Assembly (NCBI GenBank): GCA_021234155.1
Contig: JAJEKV010000044.1
Location: 10,140,777-10,204,776 of the forward strand
DNA length: 64,000 bases
Reading direction: 5' to 3'
Origin: Isoetes taiwanensis
Lineage: Eukaryota > Streptophyta > Lycopodiopsida > Isoetales > Isoetaceae
Positions 44,795 through 57,139 of the stretch are shown here, in pieces. Under the pieces are notes generated by a model, which searched no databases, was not told where the DNA came from, and saw only the letters and a program-made list of their open reading frames with translations. How positions within the stretch are numbered: the first letter of the stretch is position 1; every line of letters begins with the position of its first letter. The translations under genes were made by a program, and so were the position numbers.

Positions 44795-46090
44795 ACAAAA
44801 TGGATCAGTTCTGCAAGAGTTATGGCACACTTAGAGACCAAGATGGCGCATAAGAAGAATGCCATGGCTCATGATTTGACCTGCAATTTTAAGATTTGAA
44901 CCTAAAACAACTACAGCAAGAATATTAAGCAAGAACCATTGAACTGTTTGAACTTAAAACAACCTAGGGATGGAAGGATTTGAACCTTTATAGCCAATTG
45001 GCTATACCAAATCATCCTCTCCTGTAGAAAACCAACAAACAAATCAAACTCCCTTGAGGTGGATTGATGTCTCAAAAAAAAAAAAAAAAAAAACAATGCA
45101 TGAATTTATGGTCAGACTCACTAAAATCATATTTGAAATTCTAAAAATTTTCAATGAACCATTCGATTGGAACTAAATCAACAAAACGGCCTGTAATAAA
45201 AAAAATCATAAATTAAAGGCAAGGAGTGGACAAAACTTTCATTGATCATCTCCAATCATGATCTTACGAAATTGATGGCATTAGAATTAGAAAAAGGATA
45301 AAACAAGGTGTAGAATGAGGTTTTGTTCACATTCCCAAGCGCTTCAAGTGCTCATTAGCCTCAGTTCTATACAAATCATCTAAGCTCTTCATCTTCTTGG
45401 CCGCAGGTTCAGAATCAGAGCTATCAATGGTGTCTTCAAGGTTTTGGACCACATGCAAAGGGTGTTACAAAATGGATCAGGTCTGCAAGAGTTATGGCAC
45501 ACTTAGAGACCAAGATGGCGCACAAGAAGAATGCCATGGCTCATGATTTGACCTGCAATTTTAACATTCGAACCTAAAAATCAACTACAACAAGAAGATT
45601 AAACAAGAACCCAACTGTTTGAACTTAAAACAATCTAGGGATAGAAGGATTTGAACCTTCATAGCCAATTGGCTATACCAAATCATCCTCTCCTGTAGCA
45701 AACCAGCAAACAAATCAAACTCCCTTGAGGTGGATTGATGTCTCAAGGGAAAGAAAAAGAAAACAATGCATGAATTTATGGTCAGACTCACTAAAATCAT
45801 ATTTGAACTACTGAAACTTTTCAATGAACCATTCGATTGGAACTAAATCAACAAAACGGCCCGTAATAAAAAAAATCATAAATTAAAGGCAAGGAGTGGA
45901 CAAAACTTTCATTGATCATCTCCAATCATGATCTTACAAAATTGATGGCATTAGAATTAGAAAAAAGATAAAACAAGATATACAAAGGAGGTTTTGCTCA
46001 CATTCCCAAGCGCTTCAAGTGCTCATTAGCCTCAGTCCTATACAAATCATCCAAGTTCTTCATTTTGGACCACATGCAAAGGGTGTTTTA
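44795..46090. repeat. Tandem duplication, about 670 bp unit
   Basis: Copy 1 is 44795-45466 and copy 2 is 45467-46090. They start ACAAAATGGATCAG and end ACCACATGCAAAGGGTGTT. Copy 2 lacks a segment of about 45 bp (45399-45442) and has a broken A tract where copy 1 has about 20 A (45068-45087). Each copy contains, on the minus strand, TAGCCAATTGG (fits the pol III A box) and shortly after GGTTCAAATCC (fits the B box), with only seven bases between them. Confidence 0.85.
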
Positions 46091-46283
46091 GAAGGTCATC
46101 TCTAAGGTCTTTAGACCGTGCCGAGGCCTCCTTTTCCTTTTCACATCTTTGATCCCAAGAATAAATGTGAGTATTTTCTATGCTGCTGCCAATGCACTCA
46201 TCATCATAACTATCAGGATCTTGACTTTCTTGCATATATGCATCTCCAGCAGTATTGAAACCTACCTCTAATTCATCATGCAC
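46047..46283 (-). pseudogene. Acidic fragment near a pogo-like transposase
   Basis: A 78-codon minus-strand frame (MHDELEVGFNTAGDAYMQES) is rich in Asp and Glu. It lies just downstream of the DNA-binding fragment at 46387-46659 and may be the tail of the same decayed transposase gene, but no motif proves this. Confidence 0.3.
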
Positions 46284-46386
46284 ATTTATAACATGCGCAT
46301 TTCAGTTCTAGATGTCTATGCTTGAATCCCCTCCCCCATTTATTCCTTGGTAACCCATCCTTAATGGTGCTCTGCTGATATACATT

Positions 46387-46659
46387 TTAAGCAATCTTCT
46401 TCCTCAAGAATTGCAAAGTAACACCCCTTCCTTCCTCAATCATTTGAAAACACCATTGAAGAACTTCATCCTCCTCTTCCTTTGTCAAAGCCATTTGCTT
46501 TGATCCATGCTTCTGATCTGTCTCGCTTGTAATCCATCTTCTAAGAGTAGTTAGAGGTACTTCATAGTACTTAGAGGCATTTCTAAAACTCATAAGGCCA
46601 TCTTCAACTGCATCAACAACATCTTTCATTTGTTCTTCAGTCCATGATCCTCTAGCCAT
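46387..46659 (-). pseudogene. Pogo/Tigger-type transposase DNA-binding fragment
   Basis: From the ATG at 46659 the frame reads MARGSWTEEQMKDVVDAVED, then MSFRNASKYYEVPLTTLRRW. This is the psq-type helix-turn-helix found in pogo transposases and domesticated CENP-B-like proteins. LTKEEEDEVLQWCFQMIEEG follows as the start of a CENP-B-type second helix-turn-helix. The frame stops after LRKKIA, so the DDE catalytic part is absent. The frame is also open upstream to 46719 without an ATG. Confidence 0.65.
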
Positions 46660-46719
46660 GTGTCTAATCCTCTTTCCCCCAAGAGGGGCTGGGATAAGTA
46701 AGGCCAGGTCTGCTGGCAA

Positions 46720-49700
46720 ATTTCTTACGAATGGCTTTTACTAGAGGAGCCAAAGTTGCAACTGATCTTCCCCTCAACTGCATCTTGAGACTGAGACAGG
46801 GTCAAAAGCAAGGAAAACAAGTAGCAAATGCAGAATAGAAATGAAGAGCCCTACAAAAATTCACAAATTTATAGCATCATTGAACAATATGATTGGAGCA
46901 AACCGAGAAAACTGGATCAAGTGCCGTGTAATCAATCTTAAACACCCGCCAAAATCAAGGGTTTTAGAAGAAACGCAAAGAACTGCAGACATGGATTCAA
47001 AGATCTTTCCAGATCATGAAGGGAAAATTCTAGACGACCAGTTCATGGAGGGAAAATTGGCGCCAAGCAAGAACAAGAAAAATCTGATATATAGACCTTT
47101 GAAACAGCCGAATACTTGAAATGTGGAGGATACATTCAGCAAAACCTTTGATTTCACTTCAAAATTGGAAAAATGCTGGTCAATGGGTGTGCCATCATGG
47201 TCAGATCAAAATCCATGCAAGTAGATACGCATTCCTTCTGTGCATATTGCCGTGCTGTGGAAGATAAACTCCAGCTGGACTGGAGCTCCAGAGTGAACCA
47301 TTAGGGTTTCACAAATAACCCTAATGGTTAGGTAAATGTTTCACAATTGGGAGGTTTTAGGGCCACGGAGGTGCCAGGTCGTGTCGATTGTGTGGCCCCT
47401 ATTCCACTACCAGGCACTCTCCCTTAGAGTAGCTAAGATGAATCTTTCATAAGAACTCATAGATGAGAATAAAGTTTAGGATCAGTTACAACTTACATAC
47501 CATCCCTCAAAGAACAAAATGTCACTTGAACCTCAATAATTGCCAATCAAAAAAAAAAAAACAATATGGCAGCATCTACAACATTCAAGTGATAGAAGAA
47601 TAAAAAATACTTATGGTAACATGGATTCCTCAACAATAAGAAGATGACAAATGCCTCGCCACCATGCGCAAGAAAAGGGAGGAAGTTGATAAATGAGACT
47701 TTGAGAAGCACACCCTCCAAGAAAACGAGCTCATTGAATGGCTCTTGGCGAAAAACACCCTATGTAATGCAATCTACCATGCCAAACGAACATAAAAAAA
47801 TAAGGGCCTTAAAGATCTACAACATCGAGACCACCTGGTGACTAGCTTAACGAGTTCTACCCCAAAAAATCATGTCTAACCCTCAAAAAACCATAAATAT
47901 GAAATATATACCTCATAATTCAAAAGCCTAAAAAGTTACACAAATAAGATTATTGAGACTAAGGAGAGAACTAGGGCCAGAACCAATGGCACAGGGAAAA
48001 CTCAAAGATAAACTCCTCCAAATGATACCAATCTAAAATCATAAATAGATTTATAGAAGGGCTACATGCTAGAGGGGAAATTCGTAGGAGTCGCCAAAGA
48101 TGATGTTGCCCAGGTCAATCTATTGCAAAACATCTGGGATGATCCTAAGCACACAAACAAAGAAAGCAGATGTAATGTTTGAGAAGAACTTGGGGATAAC
48201 GAGTAAAAGCAGAGCAAGAAAAATATATGTTAAGGAACCAAGTGTGGCCTAACATTTTAGTTAAAAAACCTTCAAACAAAAACCTGAACACCCAAATGCC
48301 TCTCACATTCTAGGTAAAACATTGGGCTCTCTATTGGAGCCCTTTTTCTTTAACGGCCAACTAATACATTTGATGATAGTGTGTGCCCGCAATTTCAACA
48401 ACGACAACTCATGTCCAGTCTTGCAAACGCCAATGCGTGGCAGTGTAACAACATCCTAAGCATCACACATGATTTGTGTGGAGTAACGCACTTAAGTTAA
48501 AGGCAAGTAAAAATACACAAACTCTTAGACAATGAATGCACGCGTTTATTAGTGCATTCATTAAATAGTGAGTGGTGTTGGTAGCTCGAGAGGCCTTGAA
48601 TTTTCCTTGCCATTGAATTCATCATGCAATACATCAAGAGCATTTGCAACGCAGGTTACCCTTGCCACTTGAAAGGTAACATGGGATTTGAACCCACATT
48701 AGCCACGTCTCAAGCAAAGAATATCTTGTTCATTATTACAACACCTGTCTGACCAACAAACATAAAGCCCCTACGCTAAACCAGTAATGGAAAGAAACAT
48801 AACACGATAAATTCCTAGGTTGCTTTTTGCCATACACCTAAAAAGAAGCACTTACGCTAAAACCAGTAGTGGAAAGAAATATAACAAGGCAAATTCCTAG
48901 GTTCAGATTGTGAAGCATATTTTCTACAAAATACAAACAGTAAAATGATAAATTAATAAAATATACTCCTAGGTTTATATACTCCTAGGTTTAGACTAAA
49001 AAAGGCAAATTAGAAGATTAATTAGAAAATTAATAAAATATTACTAGGTTCAGACTATAAACCATATTTTCTAGAAAACTAACACAAGGCTCATATTCTC
49101 AGAATCTATTCAAATACAACAAAGAAAAACCTACAAGCACTTGGAAAGCACAAAGTGGACATTTTTTCTCGAAAACTAACAAACGGTTCATAATTCTCAG
49201 AATCTATGCAAATAAAACAAAGAAAAACCTATAAGCACTTAGAAAGCACAATGTGGACAATTAAGTACTCCAATCTATTAAGAATTCCACTGTAAGTTCC
49301 ATTTACAAATACTTATTTTTCAGGTACATCCACAGGTGGAAGACAAAAAAAAGGAGCCTCAGTATTTCAACTTTTCCTCTGCAGCCTATGGGACGTGATA
49401 GACGGGGACATGGAACAAAGAAAATAAAATTTTAACCACAAATGGTTAGATATGGTGATGCAAAGTTCAACTTTACATCTCTTGCTGAGACAGCAAGGAG
49501 GCAGTGACTAAAGCCTTTAGTCACTCTGCCAGGACAATTTGCAGCACAATGCTGCATGACTGACTCAAACTCTGGCTTCAACGCCATCGACAAAGCAAGC
49601 AACATCGGTTGCCTTCTCGCCGTAAATTTTTGCATAACAGGAACTTATGTTAGCCTGCCTTCTTCCTCATGCCAACCACAAGTGATTTGCACAAAATCAT

Positions 49701-50005
49701 CTGGCAGCCTGTCAGCAATATGTTGGAAATTTACACCAACAAACCCTTCACTCCGCTACTAAGGTTCCGACACATAGACCCGTTCCGACACATAGACCAG
49801 AGCGATCCGGACAATAAGACAGCGCAGACATGCTTGAGCACAGCATAGTTAGTGACCATCCTCAAGCAGTACTTCATAGTGACAGTGTCCAGAAAAGCAC
49901 TCAGACTGACACAAACTTCTTCTCACTGCAACAACAATGCATCTATATCATGTTTCTGAATTTAAAAAAATCAAGCAGATCACTATGGAAAGCTTCAAGT
50001 GTACC
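46720..50005. other. Intergenic, includes 3' flank of importin alpha
   Basis: The only coding-like stretch is minus-strand 49760-49432 (VNFQHIADRLPDDFVQITCG), of unknown family and with a stop inside. A SINE-like stretch lies at 48640-48775. The rest is AT-rich with short local repeats (for example the pair near 48960 and 48985). Confidence 0.35.
48640..48775 (-). repeat. tRNA-derived SINE candidate
   Basis: On the minus strand GGTTCAAATCCC (48694-48683) matches the pol III B box. About 60 nt upstream TGGTCAGACAGG resembles an A box with mismatch. Spacing fits a tRNA-derived head, but the sequence does not fold as a full tRNA and no tail or flanking repeat was delimited. Confidence 0.35.
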
Positions 50006-52474
50006 TTAACCAAAGTGGAAGCCTCCAGTTGGGACAGGAGCTTGGTTTCCTCCAAAAGTGAAATTGGCCGGAGTTGCTTCAGCTGCTGGGGCTAAATTTT
50101 GGTCCTCCTCATCCTCCATCCAGTAGGTTTCAAGTATTTTGACAACCTTCTCATAAATTTCATTGTTATCATGGGTTTGCAGATTGTCCATCTTGTCCAG
50201 GCCTTCCGCTTCATCAATATATCGTGCATACAAATTAACTCCTCCAGATGCTGGCAGATTTTTCTCAATCTCTCCAACCTTCAAAATATTTTCGAGTCCT
50301 TCAAGGGCCACAACAATAATCCTTGCATCTGTGCAGTTGAGAAGATCACACAAGGGCTTAATACAGCCTTGGCTAACGAGGTACCTGTAAATTAAACAAG
50401 AGTTGGTGAATGCAAGAACAATAGGAAACAAAACACTGTTGATGCAACAAGTGAAGAACCGTTACTTGATGTGCTCATGAGTTCCACCAGATGTGGCATT
50501 TGAAATTGCCCATGCAGCTTCTTTCTTGATATCAAATTCAGCAGTGGAAAGCAGTTGAATCAAAGGAGGTATAATATTTGCATCAATCACAGCCTAGATC
50601 GCATATTTAGAAGAACTTAGTGATGTAACGATTTTAAGAATTAAATCACTGAACCAATTCTTTACCTGAATTTGATCTTTGTTTCCTGCAGTAATATTTG
50701 AAATGGTCCAACAAGCCTCTTTCTTGATGCTTTTCTTCAGATTTTGAGTCAGCAAATTCAATAGACATGGTAGTGCATTGTTGTTTATAATATACTGATA
50801 GCCGAAATAAAAAGGGATGAGTATCTAAAATGGATTGAAAAAACATCTTGCAATAAGTACAATGCTAACCTGAGTCTGAACATCATCTCCAGTCACAATG
50901 TTCCCAACAGTACGTAAAGCAGGGATCAAAACAGATGGCGATGGGTGCCTGCAAAAAGTAAATAACAAATCATAAGGTGGCAATGGCAGAAAGAAGGATA
51001 GCATGAACGATGGCAATGGGAGCAGAGGAAATTAAATAATACATCATAAGGTCACCAAATAAAAGAACTGGCAACAGCAGAAAAAAAAAAGATAGCATGA
51101 ACATGCTTACATCAAAAGTTCCACTAAGCGACTACAAACACCAGCCTCTATAACAGCTTGAATTTTATCGTTGCTTCCATCAGAAAGGTAAGAAAGAGCC
51201 CAGCATGCATCAGTCAATACTTCATCATCGGTGGAGTGAATAAGACGTTCAAGGGCAGGAAGTGCAGACTTTATCTGGGAACGAATAAGAGTGTTGGAAT
51301 TATTAGTGAAGGCCAGTCAGTGAATAGAATGTAATGAACCATTTACCTGCTCAAAAGGAGGCTGGGGCTTGCCACGACAAAAGTTCGAGAGAGTCCATGT
51401 CGCATTTCTTAGCATTGAAAGTTTTGCATCCTTATTCAATTGTGCTAGAAGAGGCATCATAGCACCATGGTTCAGAACAAGATCGCGACATTTTGGGGAA
51501 TCACCAGCCACGTTTCCCAAAGCCCAAACAGCCTGGAAGCAATGGACGCATTAGTTGGACAACTATAGTTGCATTAAAGAAAGCAAACAACTCACCTGCT
51601 CACGAACATCGTCACTGGGGGAACTCAGAAGCTGAACAAAAATGGGTACAGCCCCATGTTCTATCACTACACGTGTATGTTCAGATGTTCCTGATGCAAT
51701 ATTGGTAAGAGCCCAGGCTGCTTCAAACTGCAAAAGTCATAAAATATAAATTATAAGTAGGTGAACAAATACTAACTAAACCTTTCTCAACAATAATGCA
51801 AACCTGAAGATGTGGGAAATCACTCCGGGTAAGGAACTGGACAAAGCGTGGCACCACTCCAGCACCAATTACTTCCTCGATGGGAGGGCTTCTTTCTGAT
51901 GTACACAACACGTTATCGTTAACCATCTCTGATGCATAAGTCGGTTAATTATTTTAAGAAAAAACAGTTTAACTTCACACTTACCTATTGATAAGAGCTT
52001 TCGGAATTGTGTGGTTGCCTCTTTCTGAGCATTAGGGTCCTCGGAATATATGCCAGAAACCATTTCAGCTAGACTTTCCAGCTGCTACAAAACCCAAACC
52101 ACAAAAAGTTTGAAAACACTTACGGCGGAAGTACAGACAAGCACAAGACACATTCAATGCATTATAAACAAGGTATTGTGGTAAATGAATACAACTTCGC
52201 AAAAGATAAATCACAAAAACATAGATAAGGAAACACAATAAAGAAATCAAGATAAAGTCTAGCATACCTTCTTTTCCATTGCAGCAGACTGGGCAGGATA
52301 TGCCATCTGAGACTGCATGCCTTCTCGCCGTTTCTTCAAAAGGCTCTCCTCTCGTTTACTCTTACGAATCTCAACCATATTATCCTCCCGTTTCCTTCTG
52401 GCCTCATCAGCATCAACGGCGAGCTTGTAGCTCTTCTTCCTAACCTCAGCCCTAGCATTAGGTCGGAGAGACAT
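50006..52474 (-). CDS. IMPA: Importin alpha (karyopherin alpha)
   Basis: The adaptor binds nuclear localisation signals and importin beta for import through the nuclear pore. Ten exons fit with GT-AG introns and consistent phases: 52474-52268, 52084-51985, 51895-51804, 51727-51596, 51532-51347, 51274-51111, 50948-50870, 50794-50666, 50593-50466, 50384-50006. The total is 531 aa, the usual family length. The N-terminal importin-beta-binding region is at about residues 10-55 ([18 protein letters not shown]). Armadillo repeats carry the signal-binding WxxxN arrays: [66 protein letters not shown]. The acidic C-terminus ([10 protein letters not shown]) is the CAS exporter site. No defect is visible, so it is probably functional. 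The acceptor of exon 2 could be three bases further in. Confidence 0.95.
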
Positions 52475-53053
52475 GGCGAATGACTGGATTGAAGCTGTGG
52501 AGCGAAGGAAAAGAAAAACTGCACCAAAACGAGTGCCGGAAGAGATGGGTTGAAAGAATTCGAAACAGAAAAAGGAGATCCTAGATCCGGCAAGGCAGAT
52601 CGACTGCCGGATTAGCGTAAAACAGAGAAAACAAAGCAGATTGATGAAGGATTTGGGCGAGGAGAAGATGAAGAAAAAGGAGAAGGGGGGAAAGGGAAAG
52701 CCTAAGAGGGCTGGGACGATCTGGTCCGTTCATTTCTGGCCGGCCCGTTCGGGTCCGTCGATCTCTCGTGTAACCCTAGTCACCGCTACGAGGCGGACAT
52801 TCTGTGGAATCTTTTAGGTCCGTGCGATGAAGGGTCTAGATATTGCCACAAAGTTACCTGCCCGGAATGGGCTCAACGGCGCCTTTATGAGCTAAGATGT
52901 GGAGACCATATATTGTCGACGTGATAATATCCAATTTGCGAGTTCTCGGAAGTTGCTTACGAATTTTGAACAATTTTATTTTACTTGCTTGCTTTTTGTA
53001 AAAAGTGGTGTATCAAAACATCCATGGCCTTTTTCATATTCATATGATCCTTA
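52475..53053. other. 5' flank of importin alpha
   Basis: The first 250 bp are purine-rich in the plus strand and likely hold the leader and promoter of the minus-strand gene. No clear TATA box was found, as is common for housekeeping genes. Confidence 0.4.
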
Positions 53054-53244
53054 GGGTGCTTTCCCATGGGCCTTCGACCTCACCTTGAGGTCCAGATCAA
53101 GGCATGCAAGTTCCCGTGGGCGCCTCAACCTCAAAGACTCGGGTTTTTGACCTGAATCAAAAGTAATCACCAAGCATTTCTCAACGCTCAGATTTTTGAC
53201 CTAGATCCAGATTTTCAGGTCGCCAATCTCATGGGAAAGCACCC
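53054..53244. mobile_element. Tourist-like MITE 1 (PIF/Harbinger type)
   Basis: A 191-bp element begins GGGTGCTTTCCCATG and ends with the exact inverted copy CATGGGAAAGCACCC. TTA stands on both sides (53051-53053 and 53245-53247). Terminal repeats starting GGG and a TTA duplication are the marks of PIF/Harbinger MITEs. There is no coding capacity. Confidence 0.8.
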
Positions 53245-53247
53245 TTA

Positions 53248-53517
53248 GCAGCGCTTTACATGCACCATTGAGAGGCACGACGTCATGAAAAATGGTGAGC
53301 CATTCTTCCAAGACCGCTCACGGAATCTGGTTTTTGTTACTCAAAGGCGACAATTCATGTAAATTGTCCCTTATCATGGCCATCACCATTGTGTAAAATG
53401 GTTCGCCATTTTTCGCGGCCATCAAGAATCGTCACGAACTTTTCTTCGAACTATCTTTCAAGCTATTAGGGCAAAATAGGTCTCGTCGTGACGATGCCTC
53501 TGCATGTAAAGTGCCCC
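53248..53517. mobile_element. Tourist-like MITE 2, abutting MITE 1
   Basis: A 270-bp element begins GCAGCGCTTTACATGCA and ends TGCATGTAAAGTGCCCC, inverted repeats of 17 bases with three mismatches. TTA flanks it at 53245-53247 and 53518-53520. The left TTA is the same one that ends MITE 1. Confidence 0.65.
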
Positions 53518-53520
53518 TTA

Positions 53521-54756
53521 TATAAGAAAGAGTTTATAATAAAAAGGGTGTTTCAACCCATTGCCAACCAATAATGAAAATTTAGCTGCTTGCTCCGAGT
53601 AACTTTAAGAAGGGAAAATATTGACCTCAAGCACACCATCTCCCAATTGTCTGTGACAAGGATCTAAGCCCATTCCCAATTGTCCATGATAAGGATCTTT
53701 GAATGCCTTACCCATATAATGCAAGCATTTGGAGCTTATCTTTGAGGACAATTGTCTCCAATGGATTCAGGTTAGAAGCCATGTTGCACATTTGGATTTC
53801 CTAGTATACATGCCATTAGCATGACCTAGCACTAGCTTTATCTCCTATCTTGCACTATCTATAACATTGGTTGTATTGTAACCATTAAGACATTTACGAA
53901 TTTCACTTGCATTAGCATTAGCTCAAACCAACAATAAGTGCACATTCTACATAGGTAACACTAAGGTAGCAGAAGACTTTATTCAACGATGGTGGCCTAT
54001 TGTTGAGACCTCTTATCACATCATTCAAGGCCACAACAAATTTGTTTCATCTCCTATTGACACAAACAACATTCGGTCGAGGCAAACTAATCTCCCCATA
54101 TTTAATATCAAATAGGGAGGAAAAGTTACCGAAATACCCTTATTGTTTGCTGAAATGCCCTATAATCAAAGGCATTTTGGTAAAAATGGCAATACACTTT
54201 TTATGATAATCTGAATACAAATGTATTCTTCAAATGAATTGGAGATAACAATGAGAGGTTTCCAATCAGTATAAGATTATCTGAATTGAAGTTGTGCTGA
54301 TATAAAGTTATGTTGTCTTGAATTCTTAAAATTCTAATAGCAAAATATGTCATAACTTAATGCGACGATCTTAAACTCAGGTGATATTACACTTTTTGGA
54401 AAGCCCTCATCGTTTGTCTATACTTCTTTGAAGGGCACATGTATTTGGATTATCACGAAAAAGTTATTACTATTTTTAACAAAATGTCTTTAATTGAGGG
54501 GCATTTTGGTAATTTTGGCAAACAATGATGCTGCAAACTGTTCCAAATGGATGGATAAATAGCAAGAAGCATCTACTGGCTATCATGGCCACATGTTAGC
54601 GTCCACAGAGACCAATTGGCCTATGGGACACAAACAAAAAGAGAGCAGCAAGCGTATTACTGACAGGATTAAAAAACCCCGCCCCGAAGGGTTTTCGAGG
54701 GAAAAAACTTAGCAGTAATAAGTATGTTGGCACGCTGTACAATTGTATAGGACAGT
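53521..54756. other. Intergenic, no gene recognised
   Basis: Two related phrases (GGCATTTTGGTAA near 54170 and 54502) hint at an old repeat. Nothing else is supported. Confidence 0.4.
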
Positions 54757-56305
54757 TCAATACCGTCCCGAATGACACAACTGAGTCCGTGCATCCATAA
54801 CCTCCTGGAGGTATGACCCGAGCAAACCCACTAACGCCGTATTCAATAACTCATGCAACGGTTGGCCAGGCACTAGTAACCGAACATATCGTTCTCGGAT
54901 ATGGGCAAACACTGGGCAGATCTGGAGGGCATGACATGCATCCTCCATGGTGCCCTGGTGGCAACACTGGCAAAGCCTTTGCTCTCGTGCTTCCCGAGCC
55001 CAACGTCCTGTCTCAATGCGGAGGCGATGTGCACCCGTGCGAATGGAAGCTATAAGTCTGCGCTTCTTCATGGGCAACTGGGTGTACAAGTACTGGTGTG
55101 GGCCTCTCATGAGCCTAGGATTGACTTGCTGCTGATAGTGTGCCAGCTTAACGTGCGTCAGAGCATCTGCATCCCAGAGCTTGCAAAGGAAAGTAGCATC
55201 TAGGTACAACTTAAGGGCCTTGTGATCTTTCTTTGTCCTTACATGTACGCATCTGTTTGCCTGTACACCCCAGCGTGAGAACCACTGAGCTTGCTTGTCC
55301 TTCCAGCAGGCTTTCAGGCGTTGGGGACGCATCGCCATGGCCAAAGCAAGGTTGGGCAAACGTGTATCACCCATAGCGACCACCTTTTGGAAGTAAATGA
55401 TATGGCGTTCCAATATGCAGCCCGTTGAAGGGGTAGAAAACCTATCTCCTGGAGTAGGATCTGGTATGGAACTGTGGACTTTACCCCAAGGGCTCGTGCC
55501 AAGAAGGTTTTCTGCGCCTGCTCGAGGTCATTCCATGTGTTGAGGGATATCACCGGACCCCACACTTATGCCCCATACAAAAGGACCAGCTCGACCAAAG
55601 CCCGAAACAAGTGTGCCTCGTAGCCCCAGGCATACAACTATGCCTTATGGCTGTTGTTCTGCATGGCCTGCCGTGACCCGCAACCTGATGGCAGCATCCT
55701 AATGGGTGGTAGTAGAGAACTCGATCCCTAAGTACTTGTAGGTCGGAGCCACCTCTACATCTTGTCCCTGGTAAGTGAATGAGGGAACCCTTGGCTGATG
55801 AAACTAGCAGCACCCTAGTTTTGGCCAAGTTAACTCTTATGCCAGTGAATCGGCAGAAATTGTCGAGAGCATCCAGGTGACGTTGCATGTCCTCTGGAGT
55901 ATAGGCCAGGAGGTTGACATCGTCAGCATATATGAGTTGCCGGATTATGTGATGAATGAGATGGATGTCCACACCTCCATACTCAGAGAGCCAATCTTTC
56001 AGCTGGTCAATGTCGGTCAATGTATAGGCCAAAGAGTGTGGGGGAGAGGGGGCAACCCTGACGCACTCCAATACTACTGATTACCGGCTGTCCTGACGAT
56101 GTGATACGGCCTGAGCATGCCTCATATAGCCTATATACTGCATTCTGCAAGTCAAAGAGGGTCCCCAGCTGCCGCAGTCTGTTTCATAACCTATCCCGGG
56201 GCACTGTGTCAAAAACTTTTGCGAAATCCACGAAACAGCAGTACAGGTTTTGTCGGTGATTCCTGCTATCCTCAATCAATGTGGGCAGAGTGAAGATATG
56301 ATCAA
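54757..56305 (-). pseudogene. LINE reverse-transcriptase fragment, 5'-truncated
   Basis: On the minus strand the reading is DHIFTLPTLIED, then CCFVDFAKVFDTVPRDRLW (motif A of reverse transcriptase), then LSPTLFG-like residues, then LIYADDVNLLAYTPEDMQRH (YADD active site near 55919-55930), FCRFTGIRVNLAKT, and a C-terminal zinc-type region CQCCHQGTMEDACHALQICP that ends at 54757. Frameshifts and stops break it (for example around 55550-55420). The endonuclease and ORF1 parts are missing: the sequence stops at about 56305, where a tandem repeat begins. It differs in detail from the L1-like element at 57.6-63.3 kb. Confidence 0.85.
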
Positions 56306-56512
56306 ACTAGCCGAACTTGGCCGCATAGAAAAAAAAACAGTGCTGGAGACTCTCAGCTTGCTGCTGAGACAATTCTTGCTTCTGGTGAAGAGAGATAGTA
56401 ACCGTGATCAAAGTAGCCGAACTTGGCCGCATAGAAAAAAAAAAACAGTGCTGGAGACTCTCAGCTTGCTGCTGAAACAATTATTGCTTCCGGTGGATTC
56501 AAGCTTTTAGAA
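56296..56512 (+). repeat. Two-copy tandem repeat, about 107 bp unit
   Basis: Copies begin GATCAAA.TAGCCGAACTTGG at about 56299 and 56406. Each holds an A run of nine to eleven and GTGCTGGAGACTCTCAGCTT. It abuts the truncated end of the LINE fragment. Confidence 0.85.
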
Positions 56513-57139
56513 GGAGGTGATGAACTCTGATTCGAATTTTACCTAATACTTGCTCTAACACGTGATGAACTCTGAACTCTGATTCGTGTGAAGTCCTTTG
56601 ATTCACAATTCAAGCCTTCCTGAGAATTATAACGCCCATGATTTAATAGGCAAGCGCACACCTTCCAGGGCTCATAGACGATTCAATTCGACCCGTATGA
56701 TGTGACCAGCATTCGATTCGACCAGTATGATGTGATTCTCTGATTCGCAGGCACAACATAAGCAAGAACTCTGATCTTAGGTGGGCAGTGGGAAGGCGGG
56801 CGGCATCAAGATTCCAAAAAAAAAAAAATTGAATTATTAACGTAGATTTAGGCCAGCAATTTTCTTGAATTAGCATAGATTTAGGTTCGTTGGTTGGTTG
56901 TTAATGGTGTGTCTATAACTATAATGTATAAGAGGTTAAAAAAATGGGATGGGGATCATTGGTACTTTGGGATGTGTAATTGTATCATGTATACTGTATA
57001 GAGATATTATAAATTTATAACCAATAATAATACAAAAGTTTAAAATTTATAAAGATATATAGCAAGAAAAATGACGGGCATTTCTCTATTCCTAACCTTT
57101 CAAATGACGAGTATGTCTTCTAGTTGCCCTTCTCTATGA
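56513..57139. other. Intergenic, no gene recognised
   Basis: Short repeats around GATGAACTCTGATTCG and GTATGATGTGA occur at 56530-56740. No gene is seen. Confidence 0.4.

Noticed and set aside
44960-45020. tRNA gene on the minus strand
   Set aside because: A and B box motifs are present but only seven bases apart. No acceptor, D or anticodon stems can form.
48640-48775. Functional tRNA gene
   Set aside because: Only the T-arm and B-box side is convincing. The 5' half does not pair to form an acceptor stem. Kept only as a SINE candidate.
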